Below, one piece after another: positions 56,691-64,000 of a stretch of DNA of 64,000 nucleotides (positions within the stretch are counted from its first letter, which is position 1; each line of letters begins with the position of its first letter). Source of the DNA: an uncultured Phycisphaerales bacterium (GTDB taxonomy: Bacteria > Planctomycetota > Phycisphaerae > Tepidisphaerales > Tepidisphaeraceae); assembly GCA_903871935.1 (NCBI GenBank), contig CAIQIQ010000019.1, forward strand, positions 28,586-92,585. The letters run 5' to 3'. The position numbers and the translations under genes were made by a program. The notes below the pieces were generated by a model that was given only the letters and a program-made list of their open reading frames with translations, was not told the DNA's origin and made no database searches.

Positions 56691-59111
56691 ATGGGAGAGA
56701 AGCACGCGTGGAGAATGAGGCTGGTTGTGATGGGGCTTGCCTCCATCGCGGCCGTGAGCTTTGCCGGCGCTCAGACGCTGCCGACGAGACCGAGGATGCC
56801 TAGCACGATCCCGGCATCAGCACTGCCCACGTTGGGGGTAAATGCCGAGGGGCGCTGGGTTGGGCCGGACCAGCGCATCTGGTATTACCGTCAGTTCCTC
56901 AAGCCGATTCATCTCGAGGAAGTGAAACAGGAGATCGTGGAGCAGTTCGCCCGGCAAGAGCCTATCTTAACGCGCTCGAGCGTGGCGCTCTTTGAGCCGC
57001 AGGGGCGAGTGTGGTTTACAGCGCAGGTGCTGGCGGAACCAAAGGGGAGAGAGCCATTTCAGGGAATGCTGCTGGGGTATGACGGGAAGAACTGGATTGA
57101 GCATCGGACCGACTATCCCGTGCCCGACCGGCCGGACTGGTCGGTCGGCGGGGCGGGCAACAATGTATTGGTGAACGGCCGGGCGTTCTTCGCGATGGCC
57201 AATGAGATCCATGAGTTTGACGGCCTGGCCTGGCGGGCGCATGTCGTGCTGGAGGTCGACCCGTTTCTGCGCAGAAACGTGACAATGCTGTTGATGCCTG
57301 AACCGGATGGCAAGGGACTGCTCGTTACCACCGGCCAACGTCAGCAGCGACGCCTCCTGCGATGGAATGGAACGGAATTCAGGGAACTGCCTCTGCCACC
57401 TGTGCAGACGCCAATCCTCAATGTCGCCGCCGGGGCCAAGGGCGTGTGGCTGATGACGCAGGCGTCCTTGATGCTGCTTCCGTATGACGGTGGGGCGCCC
57501 GTCGTCCAGGCGATGCAGGGCGTTCGGCTAGGTGAGTATTCGGCGATCCGCCTGGTGCAGATGCACAGCGACTACACGGGTCGGACCTATTTCCTGCTGG
57601 CAGGCATGGGCCGCGGAGGCGAAGGCACGAACGGCATCCTGATGGAAGATCGCGATGGGCAGTTCCTGCCCCTGCGCCATCCGGCCGCCAGTGCGCGCTG
57701 CGTTCCGACGAGCTATGTGAATCCGAATGCGGTCATACCCGTGGCGGGAACGGGCGGGGAACTGGTCTGGCTGCCGGGGAATGGTACAACCGTAGGCCCA
57801 CTGCTGCTGGATACCCGTCGGGGACAGGTTCTGCATGAGTGCCCGGATACCAGCGCGATCCTTTTGTTGGGGGCCACGCGAGATGGGCTATTGTTGGGCG
57901 GCGGGCCGCCGTATTCGATAATGGCAAAACCGCTACCACAACGGCCGGCGGGACTGCTGCCGGAAGGCTCTGGATGGGCGACCATAACTACCTCCGGGCA
58001 GTTGGTTGCGAATGTGGCGGGCAAGCTGTCCATCCTAGAGAACGGGCAGTGGCGGACGCTGCTCGCGGAGCCTGGGTTGAACATGAGCTATTGCCGCGGG
58101 GAAGGCGATGCGCTGCTCCTGATGTACGCGCGAAATGGAGATCCGATACTGGGTCCCCCGCGGGTGGCAATGGTCGCGGATGGCAAAGCGGTGGAGGCCA
58201 GTTCGCTTCCCGAACTGCTGGAGGCGAATGGGGCGATGTTCGCGAAATGGTTTGGCAACCGCCTGCTTATGGGGGAAGGCCTGCGCGGGGGCTTGCTTAC
58301 CATGTGCGTCAACGGAGCAGGAGATGTGTTCCAGGCGGCAGCGCCGGAATATCGCCTGCGTATTTTGCACCAGGGGAAGTGGATCGATCCGGGAGACGAT
58401 CTGCGGAAGATCGGGATGCCGGCGGTGGGGATCAAGGTCCTTGCGCCGGTGGGCGATGGCTCGGCTGTGTACGTAAGCGCCTGGGATGGTGACATGATGG
58501 GCGGATCATCTGCGTGGGCGCGATGGAAGGATGGCAAAGTTGTTTTTGAAGCTGCCCCGCCGATCATGGGTGGTAGGATCGCGCTGGACGGGATTAGCCA
58601 ACTGCGCGATGCGCAGGGAGGACTATGGATGATGCGGGGCGACATGGTCATCGACAACGTGGCATCGTTCCCGTGCATCGTGCGGATGACCCAGAGCGGC
58701 GTTACGGAGTATCCGAAGATCGTGGCAGGTGAACCGCTTCTGGTGGATTCGCATCAATGTCTCCTGATGAGTACCGAAGAACATGGAACGTCGGGGGTTT
58801 ATGTTGCCAGGGAAGGGAAGATGACTACGCCAGCGATGCCCATTGCGCGGGCGGGCGGCATTTCGCGCAAGGCACTGGAGGTGCGCCCGGGATTGATCTG
58901 GATCGCAGCGGGGGTGGGGATCTACGAATTGCAGGAGGTGGAGGCCGGCAGCGGGCGATACACACTTCGTGAGTTGTTCCGGCCGGCGCTGGATGTGTGG
59001 ACGCCGCAGAGCATGACGCTGTTGAGTGATGGACGGATTGCGATCCGCGGCATGAAAGATCGGCTCAGCGGAGAGTGGCGGTTGTACGCGCTACCTGCGC
59101 CGGGGCGGTAG
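56691..59111 (+). CDS. Secreted beta-propeller-like protein of unknown function
   Basis: An 806-residue exported protein with a signal peptide after a basic start (MRLVVMGLASIAAVSFAGAQ). The sequence consists of repeated beta-strand blocks of 40-50 residues, each with D/N-G turns and W (for example LLGYDGKNWIEHRTDYPVP, EFDGLAWRAHVVLEV, LLRWNGTEFRELPLPPVQTP, SILENGQWRTLLAEPG, YRLRILHQGKWIDPGDDL), which resembles the propeller of hybrid two-component regulators, but no kinase or membrane segment follows. I do not recognise a family. GGAGG lies before the ATG at 56691. Confidence 0.65.
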   Translation: MGEKHAWRMRLVVMGLASIAAVSFAGAQTLPTRPRMPSTIPASALPTLGVNAEGRWVGPDQRIWYYRQFLKPIHLEEVKQEIVEQFARQEPILTRSSVALFEPQGRVWFTAQVLAEPKGREPFQGMLLGYDGKNWIEHRTDYPVPDRPDWSVGGAGNNVLVNGRAFFAMANEIHEFDGLAWRAHVVLEVDPFLRRNVTMLLMPEPDGKGLLVTTGQRQQRRLLRWNGTEFRELPLPPVQTPILNVAAGAKGVWLMTQASLMLLPYDGGAPVVQAMQGVRLGEYSAIRLVQMHSDYTGRTYFLLAGMGRGGEGTNGILMEDRDGQFLPLRHPAASARCVPTSYVNPNAVIPVAGTGGELVWLPGNGTTVGPLLLDTRRGQVLHECPDTSAILLLGATRDGLLLGGGPPYSIMAKPLPQRPAGLLPEGSGWATITTSGQLVANVAGKLSILENGQWRTLLAEPGLNMSYCRGEGDALLLMYARNGDPILGPPRVAMVADGKAVEASSLPELLEANGAMFAKWFGNRLLMGEGLRGGLLTMCVNGAGDVFQAAAPEYRLRILHQGKWIDPGDDLRKIGMPAVGIKVLAPVGDGSAVYVSAWDGDMMGGSSAWARWKDGKVVFEAAPPIMGGRIALDGISQLRDAQGGLWMMRGDMVIDNVASFPCIVRMTQSGVTEYPKIVAGEPLLVDSHQCLLMSTEEHGTSGVYVAREGKMTTPAMPIARAGGISRKALEVRPGLIWIAAGVGIYELQEVEAGSGRYTLRELFRPALDVWTPQSMTLLSDGRIAIRGMKDRLSGEWRLYALPAPGR

Positions 59112-59202
59112 GTGATGGAGCAGCAGCGATCTTGCGGGCGCCGGTCCTTGGCGCTTGAGCTCGATTCAGTATCCTGACACGTCAGAAAGCGAGATAACGA
59201 CT

Positions 59203-60282
59203 ATGATCAGTGCTACAAATCCGATCCGTGTGGGAATCGTTGGTCAGGGACGCAGCGGTTTTGGCATTCATGGCGCCAATATGCCTCGATTGCCGGAGAA
59301 GTACCGCATTGTCGCGGTGGCGGATGTAATTCCCCAGCGGGTGGCCGAATCGGCAGCGCAGCTTAAGGCCAAGGCATGCAACTCGATTGAGCAGCTCTTG
59401 GCCGAGAAGGATGTGGAACTGGTGGTGGTGTCCTCGCCGAATTACCTGCACGTGGACCATTCCCTGATGGCATTGAATGCCGGCAAGCATGTGCTGTGTG
59501 AGAAACCGTTCGGGATGAAGGTTGCGGACGTGGATCGCATGATCGCTGCGGCGGCCAAGGCGGGCAAAGTGCTGCAGCCGTTCCAGCAGCGCCGCTATGA
59601 GCAGGACCTGAAGAAGGTCAAGGAGATCATGGCCAGCGGCATCCTTGGCGAGATCAAGTTCATCCGTCTCGGCTGGCACGGCTTCAAGCGGCGATGGGAC
59701 TGGCAGACGCTTACGCGCTTCTCGGGCGGGGACTTGAACAACAACGGCCCGCATCTGATCGATTATGCGATGGAACTGTACGGCGAGGGGCCCGAGCCTG
59801 AAGTGTGGTGTGACCTGCAGCGCTGCCTCTGCAGCGGCGATGCGGAGGATCACATCAAGATCATTATTCGCGGCCCGGGGAAGCCAACGATCGAAATGGA
59901 ACTCAGTTCGGTGGTCGCCTACGGCCAGGACAACTGGCTTGTCTGCGGAACATCGGGTGGACTGCGCGGCGGGACCACGAAGCTGGAGTGGAAATGGGTG
60001 GACTGGTCGAAGATGCCGCCGCGGCCGGTCAGCGACCAGCCTACTCCGGATCGAAGCTACAACAGCGAACAGCTCACCTGGCAGAGCGACCGCTGGGATG
60101 CATCCGGCCCGGCCGATGGCGGCGCAGGGGCGGTCCCGGCGATGGGGCCGGCGCTGGCTTTGTACTGTGACCTCTACGAGTCGATCCGTAACGGCAAGCC
60201 ACAGTTCATCACGCCCCAGAGCGTTCGGCGCCGGGTCGCGGTGATCGAGAAGTGTCACCAGCTCTGCCCGACGGCGCGGTAA
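59203..60282 (+). CDS. Gfo/Idh/MocA-family oxidoreductase
   Basis: A 359-residue NAD(P)-dependent sugar oxidoreductase. The Rossmann motif RVGIVGQGRSGFGIHG, the VVSSPNYLHVDHSLMALNAG strand-helix and the signature KHVLCEKPFGMKVADVD are typical; in the second domain LTRFSGGDLNNNGPHLIDYA carries the catalytic-His region (GPHLIDY). Substrates in this family include inositols, glucose-fructose and anhydro- or deoxy-sugars. No secretion signal is visible, although many planctomycete members have a Tat leader. The ATG at 59203 is preferred to an upstream in-frame TTG. It stands alone between the propeller-like gene and the convergent ubiD. Confidence 0.92.
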   Translation: MISATNPIRVGIVGQGRSGFGIHGANMPRLPEKYRIVAVADVIPQRVAESAAQLKAKACNSIEQLLAEKDVELVVVSSPNYLHVDHSLMALNAGKHVLCEKPFGMKVADVDRMIAAAAKAGKVLQPFQQRRYEQDLKKVKEIMASGILGEIKFIRLGWHGFKRRWDWQTLTRFSGGDLNNNGPHLIDYAMELYGEGPEPEVWCDLQRCLCSGDAEDHIKIIIRGPGKPTIEMELSSVVAYGQDNWLVCGTSGGLRGGTTKLEWKWVDWSKMPPRPVSDQPTPDRSYNSEQLTWQSDRWDASGPADGGAGAVPAMGPALALYCDLYESIRNGKPQFITPQSVRRRVAVIEKCHQLCPTAR

Positions 60283-60348
60283 GTGCCCGACCGCAGAGGA
60301 ATCTGAGTATTAACCGCAAAGAGAAGACGGCCGGTGGGGTCACCGGCC

Positions 60349-61908
60349 CTACAAGCCGTATTCCTTCCAGCGTTTCGTGACCAGGTCGCGAGTGGCTTGG
60401 TCCATTGACAGCTCGCTGGGCCAGACGCGGACTTTGCCTTCGGCGGGAAGCTTGGCGGTGGCGTCGAAGCCGATCTTGGAGCCTGCGCCAAAATCCGGGG
60501 CGGCGTGGTCGAGTATGTCCATCGGGCCGTAGGCTACTTCCATATCGCGGGCAGGGTCGCAGTTGGAGAAGAGATGGAAGAGGACCTGCTGCTCATCGTG
60601 TACGTCGACATGGTCGTCGACGACGATGATGAACTTGGTCAGCGCCATCTGGCCGGCGCCCCAAATGGCATGCATGACCCGGCGGGCCTGGAAGGGGTAT
60701 TCCTTCTTGATCTTAACGTAAGCGCAGTTGTGGAAGACGGAGGAGATGGGGAGGTCGTAGTCAAGGATGTCGGGGATGAGCATCTTCAATAGCGGCAGGA
60801 AGATGCGTTCGGTGGCTTTGCCGAGGTAGTAATCTTCCATGGGGGGCTTGCCGACGATCGTAGCGGGATAGATGGCGTTCTTGCGGTGGGTGATGGCGGT
60901 GACGTGCATGGCGGGAAAATAGTGCGCGAGGGAGTAGAAGCCCGTGTGGTCGCCGAAGGGGCCTTCCATGAGCTGCTCATGCGGGTCGACGTAGCCTTCG
61001 ATAATGATCTCGGCGTTGGCCGGGACTTCCATGTCGACGGTCTTGCACTTGACGAAGGGGATGGGGCCGTGGTTGAGGAAGCCGGCGAAGAGGGCTTCAT
61101 CCATGCCCGGAGGTAGCGGGGCGGTGGCGGCGTAGGGGAGGACGGATTCGCCGCCGAGGGCGATGGCGACGGGCATCTTCTGGCCGCGCTTTTGCCAAAG
61201 GCGGAAGTGGCGGGCGCCGTCGTGGTGCATATGCCAGTGCATGGCGGCGAGGCGGGGGCCGAAAAGCTGGACGCGATACATGCCGATGTTGCGCTCGCCG
61301 GTCTCGGGGTTCTTGGTGTAGATGCCGCCGAGGGTGATATAGCGGCCGGTGCCGCGGGTCTGGACGGAGGGGAGTAGGGAGGGATCGTTCATCAGGCCGG
61401 AGTCGAGGTTCCCATCAAGCGGCCAGCATTGGATGATGGGCAGGCGCGTAAGGTCGACCTGATCACCTTCGAGGATGGCTTCCTGGCAGATGCCCGACGA
61501 GACGAGCTTGGGGGGGTAAGATCCGAGTTCGAGGAGCTTAGGGAGCTGTTTGAGTTTGTCGAAGAAGCTGGCGGGAATGTCAGGTTTGACCAGACTGGCG
61601 ATGCGTTCGGCGACTTCCTGGAGGCTGTGAATGCCGAGGGCCTGGTAGATGCGGTGGTAGGAGCCGAACAGGTTCATGGCGAGGGGGAATTCGGAGCCTT
61701 CCACGGATTCGAAGAGCAGGGCTCGGCCACCCAGATCGCGGGCGTGAGAGCGGTCCGGCTCGTGGTTGGGATGGGGGGAAGGAGATTTGCTCATGCGGTC
61801 GGCGATCTCGGAGACTTCGAGGATGGGGGAGACGGTGGTGCGGATGCGGGCCAGTTCGCCCTGGGCGTCGAGGGAGGCAATGAAGTCGCAGAGTGTGGCG
61901 TTGGCCAT
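60349..61908 (-). CDS. ubiD: UbiD-family decarboxylase
   Basis: A 519-residue prenylated-FMN-dependent decarboxylase. Family segments include FLFG-type MNLFGSYHRIYQALG, PIIQCWPLDGNLDSG (unusual form of the PI---P-D-GP-IT motif), GRYITLGGIYTKNPETGERN, MPVAIALGGESVLPYAATAP, the active-site LMEGPFGDHTGFYS and HAIWGAGQMALTKFIIVVDD with DVHDEQQV. This group is annotated as UbiD or as menaquinone-pathway decarboxylase MqnL; which one applies cannot be decided from sequence alone, and no ubiX is nearby. The ATG at 61908 is chosen; an extension of 25 codons upstream lacks family similarity. Confidence 0.88.
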   Translation of the reverse strand: MANATLCDFIASLDAQGELARIRTTVSPILEVSEIADRMSKSPSPHPNHEPDRSHARDLGGRALLFESVEGSEFPLAMNLFGSYHRIYQALGIHSLQEVAERIASLVKPDIPASFFDKLKQLPKLLELGSYPPKLVSSGICQEAILEGDQVDLTRLPIIQCWPLDGNLDSGLMNDPSLLPSVQTRGTGRYITLGGIYTKNPETGERNIGMYRVQLFGPRLAAMHWHMHHDGARHFRLWQKRGQKMPVAIALGGESVLPYAATAPLPPGMDEALFAGFLNHGPIPFVKCKTVDMEVPANAEIIIEGYVDPHEQLMEGPFGDHTGFYSLAHYFPAMHVTAITHRKNAIYPATIVGKPPMEDYYLGKATERIFLPLLKMLIPDILDYDLPISSVFHNCAYVKIKKEYPFQARRVMHAIWGAGQMALTKFIIVVDDHVDVHDEQQVLFHLFSNCDPARDMEVAYGPMDILDHAAPDFGAGSKIGFDATAKLPAEGKVRVWPSELSMDQATRDLVTKRWKEYGL

Positions 61909-62001
61909 GGTTAGGAGATGGTAAGGCGCGGGACTGGGTGCGGCAAACGGAGGTAGACCCAGAAAAACCCATCGAGGGGCCATGGGTTTTCCAGACAGGG
62001 C

Positions 62002-63315
62002 CTAAGCATCGGGATCGGGAGATCCAAGCATCAGGTCGGCCTGTTCGGCGGGGAGTTCCTGGACTTGCTTGAGTTTCCGGCCGACCGCGCGGGCGCGGAG
62101 AGCGGCATCGTCGATAGTGTTGCTCGCTTCCTGCAGCTTCTTCTGGACGCGGGCGAGCACCTCGCCGTAGCGGCTCCATTCGGTCTTGACGGCGGAGAGG
62201 AGTTCCCAGACCTCGCTGGAGCGTTTCTGAATGGCCAGCGTGCGGAAACCCAGTTGCAGGCTATTGAGGATGGACCAGAGGGTGGTTGGGCCGGCGATAA
62301 CGACGCGGCATTCACGTTGGACGAATTCGCTGAGGCCGGGGCGGCGGATGACTTCGGCGAAGAGGCCTTCGGTGGGGAGAAAGAGGATGCCGAAATCGGT
62401 GGTGAATGGTGGGGCGATGTACTTCTGGCAGATGTCGGCAGCGCAGGCGCGGATGCGAAGATCGAGCTGTTTGGAGGCATCATCGGCGGCGGAGACGTCG
62501 GCCTTTTCCTGGGCGTCGATAAGACGCTGGTAGTCCTCAACGGGGAACTTCGCGTCGATGGGGAGCCAGACGATCTGGTCGTCGGATTCGCCGCGACCGG
62601 GGAGCTTTACAGCGAATTCGACTCGCTGAGCTCCATCTTTGACGGCAACGTTGGTGGCATACTGGTCGGGGGTGAGCACCTGTTCGAGCATGGCGCCGAG
62701 CTGGACTTCGCCCCAGGTGCCGCGGGTTTTGACGTTGGTAAGAACCTTCTTGAGGTCGCCGACGCCAGTGGCGAGAGTCTGCATCTCACCCAGGCCTCGG
62801 GACACGGCTTCCAGACGCTCGGAGACCTGCTTGAAGGCAGCGCCGAGGCGGTTTTCGAGCGTGCCCTGGAGTTTCTCGTCAACGGTGGCACGCATCTGGT
62901 CGAGTTGTTTGGCGTTGTCGACTTGGATCTGCTGGAGCTTCTGTTCGATGGTGAGGCGGATGACGTCGAGGCGTTTTTCGTTCGATTCGGCGACGCGGGT
63001 GAGCTGTTCGACGACCGAGGTGAGTTGGGTGCGCTGGGCGTGACCGATGTCGGTGATGGATGAAAGGTTCATCTCGCCGAAGGTCTTGAGGGTGGTGGCA
63101 AGCTGCTGGTTGAGCGAATCGCCGACGGACTTGAGAGAGGTAGCGATCTCGACGCGGTTACGGGAAATCTCATCGCGGAGCGAGCGCTCGAGACGCTGGC
63201 TTTCGGTGATCATGGGAGCCAGGTCGAGCGCGGGTTTGCGCCCGAGGGCGATGATCTGCAGGAGGATGCAGGTCACCAGCAGGGCGGCACAGAGGACTAG
63301 GATGGTTTCGATCAT
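62002..63315 (-). CDS. rmuC: DNA recombination protein RmuC
   Basis: A 437-residue membrane-anchored protein. One N-terminal helix (ETILVLCAALLVTCILLQII) is followed by a long coiled coil (about 35-185, with QKLQQIQVDNAKQLDQMRAT) and the RmuC core with TRGTWGEVQLGAMLEQVL, QIVWLPIDAKFPVEDYQRL, PPFTTDFGILFLPTEGLFAE and AGPTTLWSILNSLQLGFRTL. RmuC limits inversions at short inverted repeats in E. coli and belongs to the PD-(D/E)xK-like nucleases. Given the many palindromic repeats in this window the protein is of some interest. Confidence 0.95.
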   Translation of the reverse strand: MIETILVLCAALLVTCILLQIIALGRKPALDLAPMITESQRLERSLRDEISRNRVEIATSLKSVGDSLNQQLATTLKTFGEMNLSSITDIGHAQRTQLTSVVEQLTRVAESNEKRLDVIRLTIEQKLQQIQVDNAKQLDQMRATVDEKLQGTLENRLGAAFKQVSERLEAVSRGLGEMQTLATGVGDLKKVLTNVKTRGTWGEVQLGAMLEQVLTPDQYATNVAVKDGAQRVEFAVKLPGRGESDDQIVWLPIDAKFPVEDYQRLIDAQEKADVSAADDASKQLDLRIRACAADICQKYIAPPFTTDFGILFLPTEGLFAEVIRRPGLSEFVQRECRVVIAGPTTLWSILNSLQLGFRTLAIQKRSSEVWELLSAVKTEWSRYGEVLARVQKKLQEASNTIDDAALRARAVGRKLKQVQELPAEQADLMLGSPDPDA

Positions 63316-63411
63316 GGGGTTGTCTCGAACCGTATGCTAACCGCAGTGGGGTGTGCAATTCCATCTTGCTTTGATGACGTCGAAGGGTAGAGGGCTATGA
63401 TTGGGGCAATT

Positions 63412-63966
63412 ATGGCAACCAAGCCTATCCTTATTGTCGTGGGTACGAACCGGCCGGGTGCGAATGCACTGAGGATTGGGAAGATCATCCAGGGCATGTA
63501 CCAGAAGGCGGGCGAGGCGGTGGACCTGTACGGCTTGGATCAGATGCCGCGCGAGATCTTCGACTCATCGTCGTATGCGACCAAGCCAGCGGCGTGGGTG
63601 GAGGTGCAGCAGCGGGTGGTGGATGCCAAGGGGCTGCATATCGTCACGCCGGAGTATAACGGCGGCTTCCCGGGAGTGATGAAGTACTTTATCGATATGC
63701 TGAAGTTTCCAGAGAGCTTTGAGCGCAAGCCGGTGGCGTTTGTCGGAGAGGCGGCGGGGATTTGGGGGGCACTGCGGCCGGTGGAGCAGCTTGCGCAGAT
63801 ATTCTGTTACCGCAATGCCTATCTCTATCCGGAGCGAGTGTTTATCCCGCGGGTGGGGACGGTGCTGGATGCTGAGGGAAATCTGACCGATGCGAAGATT
63901 CTGGAGATGCTGGAACGACAGGTGAAGGGGTTTACGCTGTTTGCCGGGAGGGTGGGAGCGGGTTGA
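63412..63966 (+). CDS. NADPH-dependent FMN reductase-family protein
   Basis: A 184-residue flavodoxin-fold protein. The phosphate-binding loop of the FMN site is VVGTNRPGANALRIGKII, and the family-wide TPEYNGGFPGVMKYFIDMLK segment follows, then PVAFVGEAAGIWGALRPVEQ. These belong to the azoreductase/ArsH-like FMN_red group that reduces quinones, azo compounds or free flavin. The ATG at 63412 is chosen with GGGG seven bases upstream; an in-frame ATG lies five codons earlier at 63397. Confidence 0.88.
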   Translation: MATKPILIVVGTNRPGANALRIGKIIQGMYQKAGEAVDLYGLDQMPREIFDSSSYATKPAAWVEVQQRVVDAKGLHIVTPEYNGGFPGVMKYFIDMLKFPESFERKPVAFVGEAAGIWGALRPVEQLAQIFCYRNAYLYPERVFIPRVGTVLDAEGNLTDAKILEMLERQVKGFTLFAGRVGAG

Positions 63967-63978
63967 AGAAAGGTGGAA

Positions 63979-64000
63979 AGCCGAAGAAGGGATTTGAACC
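63979..64000 (-). tRNA. 3' end of a tRNA gene cut by the window edge
   Basis: Read on the minus strand, the last bases give GGTTCAAATCC, the standard T-loop box, then the 3' T-stem CCCTT, the acceptor strand CTTCGGC and a U discriminator. No CCA is encoded. The anticodon is outside the window, so identity is unknown. Confidence 0.5.

Noticed and set aside
62065..63063. 332-codon plus-strand open frame
   Set aside because: Antisense to rmuC; its acidic, repetitive composition mirrors the coiled coil.

Overview
The window looks like chromosomal DNA of a planctomycete, most likely of the Phycisphaerae/Tepidisphaera-Humisphaera type. This is inference from gene content: GC-rich sequence, many secreted proteins of carbohydrate-active folds, two PQQ-like beta-propeller proteins with the planctomycete-style WPQFQGP start, heparinase-like, beta-helix and GH42-like proteins, weak or missing Shine-Dalgarno sites, and several families of short dispersed palindromes. 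No rRNA, CRISPR array, insertion sequence or phage gene was seen. A tRNA appears to be cut by the right edge.

Layout. 0.1-21.5 kb is a glycan-use and secreted-protein region: heparinase II/III-like protein, GNAT acetyltransferase, two right-handed beta-helix proteins, a GH42-like protein, two PQQ-type propellers, then a + strand operon (transglutaminase-like lipoprotein, MttB-family methyltransferase, DUF4091-type glycosidase carrying a zinc ribbon, TIM-barrel hydrolase) that ends in a perfect hairpin terminator, followed by a URO-D/MtaA-like protein. 21.9-22.5 kb is non-coding and holds dispersed palindromes. 22.5-34.7 kb holds mostly housekeeping genes: an enlarged prepilin peptidase, hisH, a parvulin-type lipoprotein, a thioredoxin-fold protein without CxxC, a lone atpG, a GH4 glycosidase interrupted by one in-frame TGA, nadE, a GH43-like protein, pcm and an MFS transporter. 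34.7-39.2 kb is a two-gene unit: an ABC exporter and a glycoside hydrolase-glycosyltransferase fusion that resembles the logic of NdvA/NdvB glucan synthesis and export. 39.2-40.0 kb is non-coding with two perfect DnaA boxes and four iteron-like repeats.

40-45.3 kb has a zinc-ribbon membrane protein, gluQ, hicAB, an ABC ATPase, a cyclophilin and a condensation-fold protein whose catalytic motif is lost. 45.3-56.6 kb is the most coherent cluster: a fused 2-oxoacid dehydrogenase E1 and a DeoR-family repressor on the minus strand, facing E2, E3, a PHP-fold protein, an aldolase/short-chain dehydrogenase fusion and a sorbose-reductase-like zinc dehydrogenase on the plus strand. The divergent gap holds a perfect palindrome, and a 22-bp repeat recurs three times in the cluster. 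I read this as a regulated sugar or polyol catabolic pathway with its own lipoyl-dependent dehydrogenase complex; its substrate is unknown. 56.7-64 kb holds a secreted propeller-like protein, a Gfo/Idh/MocA oxidoreductase, a UbiD-family decarboxylase, RmuC, an NADPH-FMN reductase and the partial tRNA.

All functions come from reading motifs by eye; no database search was run. Start codons were moved inward where a signal peptide, ribosome binding site or neighbouring gene favoured this.
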